Part shown: piece by piece, positions 8,911-19,996 of the stretch
Layout of the letters: each line of letters opens with the position of its first letter
How positions within the stretch are numbered: the stretch's first letter is position 1
Source of the DNA: Chelativorans petroleitrophicus
Lineage (GTDB): Bacteria > Pseudomonadota > Alphaproteobacteria > Rhizobiales > Rhizobiaceae
DNA length: 64,000 nt
Reading direction: 5' to 3'
Assembly (NCBI RefSeq): GCF_025398195.1
Contig: NZ_JAODNV010000014.1
Span: 1-64,000, forward strand
Program-made: the position numbers and the translations under genes
The notes under the pieces: generated by a model
The model's input: the letters and a program-made list of their open reading frames with translations, nothing else
The model's database searches: none
What the model was told of the DNA's origin: nothing

Positions 8911-9222
8911 ATGACGAGCGCCATCTACCGGGTCTTTCGCGAAGCCATTCTCCGGCGCCAGCAGGTGGCGTTCGTCTATCGCGGGCGGGACCGCAAGGTC
9001 TGCCCGCACATTCTCGGCCACACGGAAGGAAAGGAGAAAGTGCTCGCCTTTCAGTTCGGCGGAGAAAGCACGTCGCGGCCTATCGGCAAGGGCGAGTGGC
9101 GCTGCTTCTTTCTGGCGGAGGTGCACAATGCCCGCCGTTATGATGGCCCGTGGCATACCGGCGGAAGCCACAAGGCGAGGCAATCCTGCGTCGAAGAGGT
9201 GGACATAGACGTCAATCGCTGA
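8911..9222 (+). CDS. small stand-alone WYL-like domain protein
   Basis: A 103-residue cytosolic protein that looks like a single WYL-type domain without a helix-turn-helix. Its features are an N-terminal helix (YRVFREAILRRQQ), a beta-rich core with VAFVYRGRDRKVCPHILG, then GEWRCFF and a conserved tail with DGPWHTGG. WYL domains are ligand-sensing SH3-like folds usually fused to regulators; a stand-alone copy has no assigned role. The gene follows the secreted-protein gene by 24 bases and could be co-transcribed with it. Its last 11 bases overlap the 3' end of the convergent pyrrolidone-carboxylate peptidase gene. The ribosome site before the ATG is poor. Confidence 0.6.
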   Translation: MTSAIYRVFREAILRRQQVAFVYRGRDRKVCPHILGHTEGKEKVLAFQFGGESTSRPIGKGEWRCFFLAEVHNARRYDGPWHTGGSHKARQSCVEEVDIDVNR

Positions 9223-9859
9223 GAACCGCCTGCCGAGACCAGGCGCGACAGCAGACATCCACTATGGTGCTTGCGGCGGAGGCCATTTTCTCGATGCCGA
9301 GCACGGCAGACGGCGGCATGTGGATGAAGCCCGACATGGACGGCGCGAAACCCGTGCAGAAATGCGCTCCTGACAGATAGAACAGGTAGTTGCAGAGATA
9401 GGCTCCGGCATCGTCGGAGAAGCCAACGGGCAGCCCTTCGGCCTGAAGGGCATCGGAAATTTCCTCGAGTGGCAGCGAGGAGTCAACGTCACCCGCATCC
9501 GCGCGGATATGCCTGCTTTGAGGTATGTGGCCGGTATCGTCCGGCTTGCCCTCGGCGATGACGTTCCGTGCCTTTCGCTCAAGCTGGATGCCGGTGGCCC
9601 TGAGGCTCAGCCCGAAATGAATAGCGATGTCCGGCCCGAACCCGGTTCCGATATCTTCAAGGCGGCCCGGCAGCGCGCGGTAATCGACCGGGAAGACCTC
9701 CGTGCGGAGATCGCACAGGTGAGCAAAACGCTCTTTCTGCGCCGCAAGCTCCTCCACCAGGGCTTCGGTGGGATTGACCGGCACACCGGGAAAGGGGCCG
9801 AAGCCCGTCACGAGCAGGCGCGGGCGGCGCGGCCGGAACGCATCCGGGCCGGCCGCCAC
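9212..9859 (-). CDS. pcp: pyroglutamyl-peptidase I (peptidase family C15)
   Basis: A cytosolic cysteine peptidase that removes N-terminal pyroglutamate from peptides. The 215-residue protein opens with LLVTGFGPFPGVPVNPTE, the family's first signature. The catalytic Cys lies in AGAYLCNYLFY and the catalytic His in GFIHMPP. The start is a GTG with AGGAG 8 bases upstream, and the gene begins 4 bases after the aspS stop, so the two are probably translationally coupled. Pcp and AspRS have no obvious shared role. The 3' end overlaps the convergent WYL-like gene by 11 bases. Confidence 0.85.
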   Translation of the reverse strand: MAAGPDAFRPRRPRLLVTGFGPFPGVPVNPTEALVEELAAQKERFAHLCDLRTEVFPVDYRALPGRLEDIGTGFGPDIAIHFGLSLRATGIQLERKARNVIAEGKPDDTGHIPQSRHIRADAGDVDSSLPLEEISDALQAEGLPVGFSDDAGAYLCNYLFYLSGAHFCTGFAPSMSGFIHMPPSAVLGIEKMASAASTIVDVCCRAWSRQAVLSD

Positions 9860-9863
9860 GGCA

Positions 9864-11648
9864 TCACTCCTTGATGGGCGCCAGCCGCAGATGCAGCTCG
9901 CGAAGCTGCTGCGGCGTGGCTTCGGAGGGCGCGCCCATCAAGAGGTCCACGGCCTGCTGGTTCATGGGGAACATGGTCACTTCGCGCAGGTTCTTCGCGC
10001 CCACCAAGAGCATCACGATGCGGTCGATGCCCGCAGCCATGCCGCCATGGGGCGGCGCGCCATACTGGAAGGCGCGGTAGAGGCCGCCAAAGCGCTCCTC
10101 CACATCCTTCTGGCTGAAGCCGACAATCTCGAACGCCTTCACCATCACGTCCGGCAGGTGGTTGCGGATGCCGCCGGAGGCGATCTCGTAGCCATTGCAG
10201 ACGAGATCGTACTGGAAGGCCTTGATTGACAGCGGCTCCTCGCTCTCCAGCGCCTTGAGGCCGCCCTGCGGCATGGTGAAGGGGTTGTGGCCGAACTCGA
10301 TCTTCTTCTCGTCCTCGTTCCACTCATAGAACGGAAAATCGACGATCCAGGCGAGTTCGAAGCGGTCGCGATCAACGAGGTTCAGCTCCTCGCCGACCCG
10401 CGTGCGGGCAGCACCGGCAAAGGCCGCGAATTTCTTCGGGTCGCCGGCAACGAAGAAGCAGGCATCGCCATCATCGAGGCCGAGTTGGGTGCGGATCGCC
10501 TCGGTGCGCTCCGGGCCGATGTTCTTGGCGATGGGGCCCGCGCCTTCCAGCGCGCCTCCCTCGCTGCGCCAGAAGATGTAGCCGAGGCCCGGCTGGCCCT
10601 CCCCCTGCGCCCAGGAGTTCATGCGGTCGCAGAAGGCTCTGGAGCCGCCCGTCTTGGCCGGTATTGCCCAGACCTCGGCGTTCGGGTCATTGGCCAGAAT
10701 GTTGGCGAAGACCTTGAAGCCCGAGCCGCGGAAGTGCTCCGACACGTCCTCCATGACGATGGGGTTGCGCAGGTCCGGCTTGTCGGAGCCGTATTTGCGC
10801 ATTGCCTCGTCATAGGGGATGCGCGGGAAGATCTGCGTGACCGGCTTGCCGCCGGCGAAAGTCTCGAAGATGGAGCGCATGACGGGCTCCATGGTGGAGA
10901 ACACGTCCTCCTGCTCCACGAAGCTCATCTCCAGGTCGAGCTGGTAGAACTCGCCGGGCAGCCGGTCGGCGCGCGGGTCCTCGTCGCGGAAGCAGGGCGC
11001 GATTTGGAAATAGCGGTCGAAGCCCGCGACCATGATGAGCTGCTTGTACATCTGCGGCGCCTGCGGCAGGGCATAGAACTTGCCCGGATGCAGGCGCGAG
11101 GGCACGAGGAAGTCGCGCGCGCCCTCGGGCGAGGAAGCCGTCAGGATGGGCGTCGAAAACTCCGTGAAGCCTGCTTCCGTCATGCGCCTGCGCATTTCAG
11201 CGATGATCCTCGTGCGCGCGACAATGTTCTTGTGCAGCGTCTCGCGGCGCAGGTCGAGGAAACGGTATCTGAGGCGGATGTCCTCCGGATAGTCAGGCTC
11301 GCCGAAGACAGGCAGCGGCAGTTCCTTGGCCCGGGAAAGCACTTCGATCTCGCGCGCGAAAACCTCGACCTCGCCGGTGGGAAGATTCGGGTTCACCGTA
11401 TCTTCCGTACGCGCCTTCACCTCGCCGTCCACGCGGATCACCCATTCGCCGCGCACGCTTTCCGCCGTCGCGAAAGCGGGCGAATCCGGATCGGCGACGA
11501 TTTGGGTGATGCCGTAATGGTCGCGCAGGTCGATGAAAAGCAGGCCCCCATGGTCGCGCACGCGGTGGACCCAGCCGGAAAGACGGACCGTCTGGCCGAC
11601 ATCGGATTTTCTCAGTTCTGCGCAGGTGTGGCTGCGATAGCGGTGCAT
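9864..11648 (-). CDS. aspS: aspartyl-tRNA synthetase
   Basis: Class II aminoacyl-tRNA synthetase that charges tRNA-Asp. In lineages without AsnRS it also mischarges tRNA-Asn for amidation by GatCAB. The 594-residue protein has the N-terminal OB-fold anticodon-binding domain ([21 protein letters not shown]), the motif 2 region ([17 protein letters not shown]), a bacterial insertion domain (about 280-420) and motif 3 ([14 protein letters not shown]). The length is normal for bacterial AspRS. The start at 11648 is chosen because the protein then begins [12 protein letters not shown], typical of the family, with GGAAG 7 bases upstream; the frame continues 21 codons further. Divergent from rnd. 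Confidence 0.95.
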   Translation of the reverse strand: MHRYRSHTCAELRKSDVGQTVRLSGWVHRVRDHGGLLFIDLRDHYGITQIVADPDSPAFATAESVRGEWVIRVDGEVKARTEDTVNPNLPTGEVEVFAREIEVLSRAKELPLPVFGEPDYPEDIRLRYRFLDLRRETLHKNIVARTRIIAEMRRRMTEAGFTEFSTPILTASSPEGARDFLVPSRLHPGKFYALPQAPQMYKQLIMVAGFDRYFQIAPCFRDEDPRADRLPGEFYQLDLEMSFVEQEDVFSTMEPVMRSIFETFAGGKPVTQIFPRIPYDEAMRKYGSDKPDLRNPIVMEDVSEHFRGSGFKVFANILANDPNAEVWAIPAKTGGSRAFCDRMNSWAQGEGQPGLGYIFWRSEGGALEGAGPIAKNIGPERTEAIRTQLGLDDGDACFFVAGDPKKFAAFAGAARTRVGEELNLVDRDRFELAWIVDFPFYEWNEDEKKIEFGHNPFTMPQGGLKALESEEPLSIKAFQYDLVCNGYEIASGGIRNHLPDVMVKAFEIVGFSQKDVEERFGGLYRAFQYGAPPHGGMAAGIDRIVMLLVGAKNLREVTMFPMNQQAVDLLMGAPSEATPQQLRELHLRLAPIKE

Positions 11649-11800
11649 CGACTGTCTTCCGTATCCAGAAAGGTGAAGGCCCGAAAACCGGCGCGAAAAG
11701 CGCATGACCACCCGGTTTTGTCAAGGCAGGGCAGGCTGCGAAGGGCGCGCGGCAGATTCATATTCTTCACATTTCGGCTGCCAGCGCCTAAGAATGGCAC

Positions 11801-12979
11801 ATGGAACTGATCAAAACGCCCTCACAGCTGGAAAAGGCAGTCGCCGCCCTCGAGCAATCCGATTTCATCACGATCGACACCGAATTCATCCGTGAGACCA
11901 CCTTCTGGCCCGAGCTCTGCCTGATCCAGATGGCCGCGCCCGGTGTGACTGCGCTGGTGGACCCGCTGGCCGAGGGCATGGACCTTGAGCCCTTCTTCCG
12001 CCTCATGGCGAACGAACGGGTGATCAAGGTCTTTCATGCGGCCAGGCAGGATATCGAGATCATCTATCATCGCGGCGGGCTGATCCCTCACCCCATCTTC
12101 GATACGCAGGTGGCAGCGATGGTGTGCGGGTTCGGCGACAGCGTCTCCTACGAGCAGCTCGTCTTCCGCATCACCGGAGAGCATATCGACAAGGCGTCCC
12201 GCTTCACGGATTGGCGACACCGCCCGCTTTCGGAAAAGCAGCTTCGCTATGCGATCGCCGATGTCACGCACCTCATTCCCGTCTTCCAGAACCTCCGCGC
12301 CCAACTCGAAAGAGAAGGCCGCGCGCACTGGCTGAAAGAGGAAATGGACGTGCTCACGGCGCGCGAGACCTATGACGTGCATCCGGAAGATGCTTGGAAG
12401 CGGCTCAAGCTGCGCGTCCGCAAGCCGGTGGAACTGGCGGTGCTTCAGCGGGTGGCAGCCTGGCGCGAGCGCGAAGCGCGGGAGCGCAACGTGCCGCGCG
12501 GCCGGGTGCTCAAGGACGACGCGATCTATGAGATCGCGCAGCAGCAGCCGCGCGACGCGGAGGCTCTGGGGCGGCTAAGAAGCATGCCCAAGGGCTGGGA
12601 ACGCTCGGCCGCCGCAAGCGGGCTGCTCAAGGCGGTGAACGAAGCGCTCGCCCTTCCGAAGGACGAGTTGCCCAAACTGCCCAAACCGCAGCACGCGCCG
12701 GAGGGCGCCGCCGCGGCCGCCGAACTGATCAAGGTGCTCCTGAAGCTTGTCGCGGAACGGGAAGGCGTGGCACCGAAGATGCTCGCCTCATCCGACGATA
12801 TCGACCGCATCACCGCCCAGGGCGAGAATGCCGCGGTGCCCGCGCTTTCGGGCTGGCGGCGCGAGGTCTTCGGCGAAGAGGCGCTGAAGCTCCTGCGCGG
12901 CGAGATCGCGCTGCGCTTCACCGGCCGGCGCGTCGAAACGTTCACGCTGGAAGAGCGCATCATAAGCGCTGCGGAATAA
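11801..12979 (+). CDS. rnd: ribonuclease D
   Basis: A 3'-5' exoribonuclease that trims the 3' ends of tRNA precursors and other stable RNAs. The 392-residue protein has the full DEDDy set: Asp26 and Glu28 in DTEFI, Asp84 in AARQDIE, and Tyr149 with Asp153 in LRYAIADVTHLI. Two HRDC domains should follow; the first is visible around 210-290, and the second, ending near 380, is less clear. The length fits E. coli RNase D. The gene is divergent from aspS and convergent with ppx, with a perfect hairpin at its stop codon. Confidence 0.92.
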   Translation: MELIKTPSQLEKAVAALEQSDFITIDTEFIRETTFWPELCLIQMAAPGVTALVDPLAEGMDLEPFFRLMANERVIKVFHAARQDIEIIYHRGGLIPHPIFDTQVAAMVCGFGDSVSYEQLVFRITGEHIDKASRFTDWRHRPLSEKQLRYAIADVTHLIPVFQNLRAQLEREGRAHWLKEEMDVLTARETYDVHPEDAWKRLKLRVRKPVELAVLQRVAAWREREARERNVPRGRVLKDDAIYEIAQQQPRDAEALGRLRSMPKGWERSAAASGLLKAVNEALALPKDELPKLPKPQHAPEGAAAAAELIKVLLKLVAEREGVAPKMLASSDDIDRITAQGENAAVPALSGWRREVFGEEALKLLRGEIALRFTGRRVETFTLEERIISAAE

Positions 12980-12988
12980 CATTCCGCA
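12970..12988. terminator. perfect hairpin over the rnd stop codon, between convergent genes
   Basis: TGCGGAAT at 12970-12977 pairs with ATTCCGCA at 12981-12988 around a 3-base loop, and the rnd stop codon lies inside the hairpin. It sits between convergent rnd and ppx and may terminate both. There is no long U-run. The arms are the same octamers, in the opposite order, as in the hairpin at 1181-1208. Confidence 0.5.
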
Positions 12989-13027
12989 ATCCCGGAAGGA
13001 AAACGGGCAGCCGCTTTCCTGAAATCG

Positions 13028-14548
13028 CTACTCCGGCGCAACCTCGAGCGTCAGCTTCCGTCCCAGAAGCTTTGCCAGCTGCTTCATGCGGCCCTGCGGG
13101 CGCTCGCCCATCAAGGCAGCATGGGAGCGTGGTACAAGCAAGACCAGCGAACCGTCCGGCCTCTTGTCCCATTTCAGTTTCGGGATCACGCCCGGCATGG
13201 AGGCCGTCAGCAGATAGACGACCCGCATCAGCCCGCCCAGAATGCGCGCACGCTCCGCATAGAGCGGTGTGGCGAGTTCGCGCATCTTTGGCGACAGGGC
13301 ATCGTCAAACAGGCCCTCGTGCCGGAAGAGGCTAGTGAGCGCGATGAAGGCGCGCCCCGGATGGTCGATGCCGATGAAGGAACCGTGCGCGATGACGTTG
13401 AGCGATTGCGTGCCACGGTATTCGGGATGCGCCCGCCAGCCGATGTCGGCCAGCAGGCAGGCCGCGCGGCGATAGCGCGCCTGGTCCTCCGTCTCCTCTA
13501 TGCCGAGGACGGCGAATGCCTCGCCCGTCCATTCTGCAAGCTCTCGCACATGGGTGACGGACCGGGACCGCAATATCGCTAGTTCCTCCGCGGCCGATAT
13601 TAACGGGTCGGTCTTACGCTCGGCTTCCGGCAGCAACGAGTAAAGATAGCCTTCACGCACGCCATTGGCCGAGATGACAAGCTTGGCCGGGCGGGCCGTG
13701 CGGATGATTTCGAGGAGGACTATGGCGCCATAGGGCAGAAGCGCCCGGCGGTTCTTCGATATGCGCTCGATCCCCTTCATCTTGCCGATGTCGCCGCTTG
13801 CCACCCGCTTCAGGAACGGAACGCATTGCGCCGGGTCCATCTCGTACTGGTGCATGACCTCCAGCGGGTAGCGCCGGGAGGCCATGTGCAGGCGGGCGAG
13901 ATTTCGCCAGGTGCCGCCCACGCAGTAGAAGCTGCGGCCCCCGCACTGCCTGAGCCATGTGGCGCGGGCAAGCTCGGCGCTGACGATCCGAGACGCCGCT
14001 TCAAGGGAGCCGCTCGCGAGATCCTGCAGCTTCAGTCCGCCGAGGGGCAGTGTGATCCCCTCGCCCATTTCCTCGTCTTTGACGTCCACCAGCTCAAGGC
14101 TGCCGCCGCCGAGATCGCCCACGACCCCGTTGGCCTTGTGGATGGAGGAGATCACGCCGAGCGCGGAGTAATAGGCTTCCTGCCGGCCCGACAGCACGCG
14201 GATGGGCGTGCCGAGGATTTCCTCGGCACGCCTGATGAACTCGGGGCCGTTCTTTGCCTCGCGGGCGGCGGCGGTGGCGAGCACGTGCATGGACTCGGCC
14301 CCCGCCTGCTCGGAGAGCGCGCGGAAGCGGCGGAATTCCGCGACGGCCCGCTCGACGCCCTCCGGATCGAGCTCGCCCGTGGTCACGATGCCCCGGCCGA
14401 GACCGGCCAGCATCTTCTCGTTGAACAGGAAGGTCGGCGCGCGTGCAACGCCTTCGTAGATGACCAGCCGGATCGAGTTCGAGCCGATGTCGATGACGGA
14501 AACCGGCCGCCGGTCGCGGAGCCGTCCCTGGGAAGCCTCGATACTCAC
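13028..14548 (-). CDS. ppx: exopolyphosphatase (Ppx/GppA family)
   Basis: Ppx removes terminal phosphates from inorganic polyphosphate; GppA-type relatives hydrolyse pppGpp. The 506-residue protein has the ASKHA phosphate-1 motif DIGSNSIRLVIYE near the N-terminus, a probable catalytic Glu in LSGRQEAYYSALG and the glycine-rich loop VVGDLGGGSLELVDV. The C-terminal half contains the HD-like helical region (LLADIGWRAHPEYRG). I placed the start at the GTG at 14548, four bases after the ppk stop; the frame extends to a TTG at 14593 inside ppk. The ppk-ppx pairing, making and breaking polyphosphate, is common in proteobacteria and supports Ppx over GppA. Confidence 0.9.
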   Translation of the reverse strand: MSIEASQGRLRDRRPVSVIDIGSNSIRLVIYEGVARAPTFLFNEKMLAGLGRGIVTTGELDPEGVERAVAEFRRFRALSEQAGAESMHVLATAAAREAKNGPEFIRRAEEILGTPIRVLSGRQEAYYSALGVISSIHKANGVVGDLGGGSLELVDVKDEEMGEGITLPLGGLKLQDLASGSLEAASRIVSAELARATWLRQCGGRSFYCVGGTWRNLARLHMASRRYPLEVMHQYEMDPAQCVPFLKRVASGDIGKMKGIERISKNRRALLPYGAIVLLEIIRTARPAKLVISANGVREGYLYSLLPEAERKTDPLISAAEELAILRSRSVTHVRELAEWTGEAFAVLGIEETEDQARYRRAACLLADIGWRAHPEYRGTQSLNVIAHGSFIGIDHPGRAFIALTSLFRHEGLFDDALSPKMRELATPLYAERARILGGLMRVVYLLTASMPGVIPKLKWDKRPDGSLVLLVPRSHAALMGERPQGRMKQLAKLLGRKLTLEVAPE

Positions 14549-14552
14549 AGGA

Positions 14553-16754
14553 TCAGCCGGCAGCCGCCTTCTTGCGCCGGCGGAAGGCGGCAATTCTCTT
14601 GGGCGCGTGAGATTTCAGTGCATCGCCGCGGCCGGAAAGGCTGGGATTGGTCATGAAATATTCCTGGGCGTTGAACGCTTCCTCTCCGTCCTCGGGCACA
14701 ATGCGCCGCGACGTGCCGTCGGGCAATACTTCGAAACTCTGCTGATTGTCCATGAGATTTCCCAGCATGATCTGGCCCAGCACCTGCTCGTGCACGGTTG
14801 GATTGGTAATGGGCACCATGCATTCCACGCGCCGGTCGAGATTGCGCGGCATCATGTCGGCGGAAGAGATGTAGACGATCGCCTCGTCGGAGGGCAGGCC
14901 GTGGCCGTTGCCGAAGCAGTAGATGCGGCCATGTTCCAGGAAGCGGCCGACGATGGACTTCACGCGGATGTTTTCCGAAAGGCCCGGCACCCGCGGCCTC
15001 AGGCAGCAGATGCCCCGCACCACGAGGTCGATCTCCACGCCCGCGCGCCCCGCCTCGTAAAGCGCGTCGATGACTTCGGGATCGACAAGCGCGTTCATCT
15101 TCATCCAGATTTGCGCCGGACGGCCCGCCTTCGCATGTTCCATTTCATCGCGGATGTGACCCAGGATGCGGTTGCGCAGCGTGAAGGGCGAAACCGCGAG
15201 CTTCATGTTCACGTCCGGCTCGGCATAGCCGGTGATGAAGTTGAAGACCTTCGCCACGTCGTGCGCGATCGCCGGATCCACCGTGAAATAGGACAGATCG
15301 GTGTATATGCGGGCGGTGATCGGGTGGTAGTTGCCCGTGCCCAAGTGCACGTAGTTGCGCAGTTTTCCGTCCTCGCGGCGCACAACCAGCGACATCTTGG
15401 CATGCGTCTTCAGCTCCACGAAGCCGAACACCACCTGCACGCCCGCGCGTTCGAGGTCCCGCGCCCAGCGGATGTTGGCCTCCTCGTCGAAGCGCGCCTT
15501 CAGCTCGACCAGCGCCGTCACCGACTTTCCGGCCTCCGAGGCGTCGATGAGCGCGCGCACGATGGGGCTGTCGTTGGAGGTGCGGTAAAGCGTCTGCTTT
15601 ATGGCGATCACATCCGGATCGTTCGCGGCCTGACGCAGGAACTGCACCACCACGTCGAAGCTCTCATAGGGATGGTGGACGATGATGTCCTTCTCACGGA
15701 TGGCCGCGAAGCAATCACCCCCGTGATCGCGGATGCGCTCAGGGAAGCGGGGATTATAGGGCGGGAATTTCAGATCGTCGCGCGGCAGGTCCACGATCTC
15801 GGAAATCTGGCTGATGGCAAGCGGCCCGTCGAGCACGCTGATGCGCGAGCCCGACACGCCCAGCTCGAAGGCGACAAACTCGCGCAAGCTTTCGGGCATG
15901 GAGCTCTCGAACTCGATGCGGATGACCGACCCGCGGCGCCGCCGCTTGAGCGCGGATTCGAAGAAGCGGACGAGATCCTCCGCCTCCTCCTCCACCTCGA
16001 TGTCGCTGTCCCGGATGATGCGGAAGGTGCCCGAGCCCACGACCTTGTAGCCGGGGAACAGCTTACCGATGAACATCTCCACCACGTCTTCCAGCGCGAT
16101 GAAGCGCACCACCTTCAGCCTTTCCGGCAGCGCGACGAACCGCTGCAGCGTCACCGGCAGGCGCAGGAGCGCCGTCATGACCTCCTTGTTCGACAGGTGC
16201 TCGAGCGTCAGCGCGATCGAAAAGCCGAGATTCGGGATGAAGGGGAAAGGATGGGCCGGATCGATCGATAACGGCGTGAGCACCGGGTAGATGGATTCGA
16301 GGAAATGCTGCTCGACCCATTCCCTGTCGTCCTTCGACAGCGCATCCGGGCGCACGATCTCGATGCCTTCCTTCTTCAGCAGCTCGAGCAGGCGGGCAAG
16401 GCTCTCATGCTGTTCGACTTGGAGGCGGCTCACCTCGCGCAGCACCTGCTCAAGCTGCTCTTCCGGCGTGCGGCCATCGGCGCTGCGGGTCTTGATGCCT
16501 TCGCGCACCTGACCGGCAAGGCCGGCCACGCGAACCATGAAGAACTCGTCCAGATTGTCCGCCGAGATCGACAGGAAGCGCACGCGCTCAAGAAGCGGGT
16601 GGCAGGGGTTCTGCGACTCCTCCAGCACACGTCGGTTGAACTGAAGCCAGGAAAACTCCCTATTCACAAAGCGGTCGGGGCTGGTGAGCGCCACTTCGCC
16701 CGCCATACCCGACTGCGGTGTAAATTCGCTCTTGACCGGCTTCAGCTCATTCAT
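14553..16754 (-). CDS. ppk1: polyphosphate kinase 1
   Basis: PPK1 reversibly transfers the gamma-phosphate of ATP to a growing polyphosphate chain, at the inner membrane. The 733-residue protein has an N-terminal helical domain starting near [18 protein letters not shown] and the head domain. The two phospholipase-D-like C-terminal domains carry the autophosphorylated His in [18 protein letters not shown] and the second catalytic His in [11 protein letters not shown]. The length is typical. The ATG at 16754 is chosen by similarity; a GTG at 16796 would add 14 residues, and neither has a strong ribosome site. It is followed at once by ppx. The upstream region, shared with the zinc-finger gene, has a poor Pho-box resemblance. 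Confidence 0.94.
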   Translation of the reverse strand: MNELKPVKSEFTPQSGMAGEVALTSPDRFVNREFSWLQFNRRVLEESQNPCHPLLERVRFLSISADNLDEFFMVRVAGLAGQVREGIKTRSADGRTPEEQLEQVLREVSRLQVEQHESLARLLELLKKEGIEIVRPDALSKDDREWVEQHFLESIYPVLTPLSIDPAHPFPFIPNLGFSIALTLEHLSNKEVMTALLRLPVTLQRFVALPERLKVVRFIALEDVVEMFIGKLFPGYKVVGSGTFRIIRDSDIEVEEEAEDLVRFFESALKRRRRGSVIRIEFESSMPESLREFVAFELGVSGSRISVLDGPLAISQISEIVDLPRDDLKFPPYNPRFPERIRDHGGDCFAAIREKDIIVHHPYESFDVVVQFLRQAANDPDVIAIKQTLYRTSNDSPIVRALIDASEAGKSVTALVELKARFDEEANIRWARDLERAGVQVVFGFVELKTHAKMSLVVRREDGKLRNYVHLGTGNYHPITARIYTDLSYFTVDPAIAHDVAKVFNFITGYAEPDVNMKLAVSPFTLRNRILGHIRDEMEHAKAGRPAQIWMKMNALVDPEVIDALYEAGRAGVEIDLVVRGICCLRPRVPGLSENIRVKSIVGRFLEHGRIYCFGNGHGLPSDEAIVYISSADMMPRNLDRRVECMVPITNPTVHEQVLGQIMLGNLMDNQQSFEVLPDGTSRRIVPEDGEEAFNAQEYFMTNPSLSGRGDALKSHAPKRIAAFRRRKKAAAG

Positions 16755-16885
16755 GACCGAATGCTCGCGACAATCCACGCTAATATGTCGTGACACGGTT
16801 TTACGACAGTTTCATATCACAGGCTTGCAAAGAAGGTATTTATGCTCCAAACGCTGCGCAAACAGTGCATCGCGGGAGAGCAGAA

Positions 16886-17131
16886 ATGGCGGGCCACGAA
16901 ACACCCCATTTCCACAACACGGACGGCCATCGCTCGATCGAAATCGGCGTGCGGGAATTCATGTGTATGGGTGCGCTGCCGCCTTTCGACCATCCGCATG
17001 TTTTCCTCGACATGGGCGATGACGAGGAGCGCATCTGTCCCTACTGCTCGACGCTGTATCGCTACAATCCGAAGCTGAAGCCCGACCAGACGGTACCTGA
17101 AGGCTGTCTCGCGCAGGAGGACATCGCGTAG
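16886..17131 (+). CDS. CHCC zinc-finger protein (complex I 13-kDa accessory type)
   Basis: An 81-residue protein with the zf-CHCC domain found in the mitochondrial complex I subunit NDUFS6 and its alphaproteobacterial relatives. The ligands are visible: Cys in REFMCMGA, His in FDHPHVFLDMG and the CPYC pair in RICPYCSTLYRY. In alphaproteobacteria, such proteins are thought to be complex I accessory or assembly factors. The gene is far from any nuo operon here, as is usual. The start at 16886 has GGAGA 6 bases upstream; a longer frame from 16790 has no support. It lies 15 bases before the FAD monooxygenase gene and is probably co-transcribed with it. Confidence 0.85.
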   Translation: MAGHETPHFHNTDGHRSIEIGVREFMCMGALPPFDHPHVFLDMGDDEERICPYCSTLYRYNPKLKPDQTVPEGCLAQEDIA

Positions 17132-17146
17132 GGCGGCGCCTGCGCG

Positions 17147-18361
17147 ATGGCCGGCGATAGGATCGCCGTCGCCGGTGCGGGGATCGCCGGCCTGACGGCC
17201 GCACTGGCGCTCGCCCGAAAGGGCTTCTCCGTCACGATATTCGAGCGGGCCGAACGGCTGGAGGAGATCGGTGCCGGCCTGCAGCTCTCACCCAACGCCA
17301 CCCGCATCCTGCGCTCGCTGGGCGTACTGGACCGGCTGGAGAAGGATGCCGTAAAGCCCGAAGCTGTGGTTCTGAAGGACGCGGCAAGCCTCTCAATCCT
17401 TGCTCGCGTTCCACTTTCACAAACCGCCGCAAGCCGCTGGGGTGACTCCTATATCGTCGCACACCGCGCCGATCTTCAGAAGGCGCTGCTTTCCAGCATA
17501 ACCGATGAGCCTTCTATCACCCTCAAGACGGGCGTTGAGGTGCACGGCGTCACTTTCGGGTCCGGTGTGGCCGTCCGCATCAAGGAGGGCGGGCACGAAC
17601 ACGAGGTGCCGTGCCGCCTTCTCATCGGCGCGGACGGCGTCTGGTCGGGCCTGAGGCCTTTGGCAGGCGGCGGCCTCAGCCGCTTTACCGGCCATGTGGC
17701 CTTTCGGACGGTTCTGCGCGGAGACGCCGCCGGAAGGATCGGCGGAGACATTCTGTCCCGGAAAACTGTCACCGCCTTTCTGGCTCCGGGCTTCCATCTT
17801 GTGGCCTATCCGCTGCGGGCGGGCGCGGAGATCAATCTCGTCGCGGTGACGAAGGGGCCGGACATCCCGCGCGGCTGGGCGGGCAAAGCCGATACGGCCC
17901 TGCTCCTGAAACAGGCGGAGAGCGGAGCCCCTGCCCTTGCCGCCCTTTTGCGCGAGGCCACCCCGTGGACGGCATGGTCCGTGCACGCGGTGAGCCGCAA
18001 CAGCCCATGGATTCATCCGGGCGGGCTGGCTCTGGTGGGCGACGCCGCCCACGCCGTGACACCCTATGCCGCGCAGGGGGCAGCCATGGCGATTGAGGAC
18101 GCCGCCGCCCTTGCCGCCCTTGCCGCGCGCGAGAACGATATGGCGGCGATGCTGCGCAGCTTCGAGCGCATCCGCAAGCCGCGTGTTGAGCGGGTTGCCG
18201 CGCGAGGCGATTTCAACCGCATGGTCTGGCACGCCGCAGGCCCACTCGCATTCGCCCGCAACCTCGTTCTGCGGCTGAAAAGCAGCGAAAGCCTCGCCTC
18301 GGACCTCGACTGGCTCTACGGCTACGACGCCGAGGCGACCGTAGAGCACGCTCGTACCTGA
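17147..18361 (+). CDS. FAD-dependent aromatic-ring monooxygenase (salicylate hydroxylase/UbiH-like)
   Basis: A 404-residue class A flavoprotein monooxygenase. The N-terminal dinucleotide-binding fold has GAGIAG at residues 10-15. The NAD(P)H/FAD motif LLIGADGVWS and the FAD-binding LALVGDAAHAVTPYAAQG follow. There is no signal peptide. The family hydroxylates salicylate and similar aromatics; related enzymes work in ubiquinone synthesis (UbiH, UbiL). Its position directly after a complex I-type zinc-finger protein makes a respiratory-quinone link conceivable but unproven. The gene shares a transcription unit with that protein and is followed by an inverted repeat and then glpK. Confidence 0.82.
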   Translation: MAGDRIAVAGAGIAGLTAALALARKGFSVTIFERAERLEEIGAGLQLSPNATRILRSLGVLDRLEKDAVKPEAVVLKDAASLSILARVPLSQTAASRWGDSYIVAHRADLQKALLSSITDEPSITLKTGVEVHGVTFGSGVAVRIKEGGHEHEVPCRLLIGADGVWSGLRPLAGGGLSRFTGHVAFRTVLRGDAAGRIGGDILSRKTVTAFLAPGFHLVAYPLRAGAEINLVAVTKGPDIPRGWAGKADTALLLKQAESGAPALAALLREATPWTAWSVHAVSRNSPWIHPGGLALVGDAAHAVTPYAAQGAAMAIEDAAALAALAARENDMAAMLRSFERIRKPRVERVAARGDFNRMVWHAAGPLAFARNLVLRLKSSESLASDLDWLYGYDAEATVEHART

Positions 18362-18405
18362 GGGTGGCGAGCATGCCTTCACCCGGGGATTTCGGGCGAA
18401 TGGAG

Positions 18406-18434
18406 GCTGCCGGCCGTGACCCGCTCACGGCAGC
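18406..18434 (+). terminator. inverted repeat between the monooxygenase gene and glpK
   Basis: GCTGCCG at 18406-18412 pairs with CGGCAGC at 18428-18434. An alternative inner stem, CCGTGA/TCACGG (18414-18419 and 18425-18430), is also possible. It could terminate the upstream unit or be an operator for glpK. No U-run follows. Confidence 0.3.
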
Positions 18435-18466
18435 TGAATAGAATTGCACCGATTCGGGAGGGCAGT

Positions 18467-19960
<1,494 letters not shown>

Positions 19961-19996
19961 GGCCTATCGCGGCGGTAGGGGGAGTAAGGCCGTCCT

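Noticed and set aside
16791-16809. Possible Pho box on the minus strand upstream of ppk (CTGTCGT, AAAACC, GTGTCA)
   Set aside because: The half sites are 6 bases apart instead of the 4 of a Pho box, and both are imperfect. It is interesting only because ppk is a known Pho target in other bacteria.
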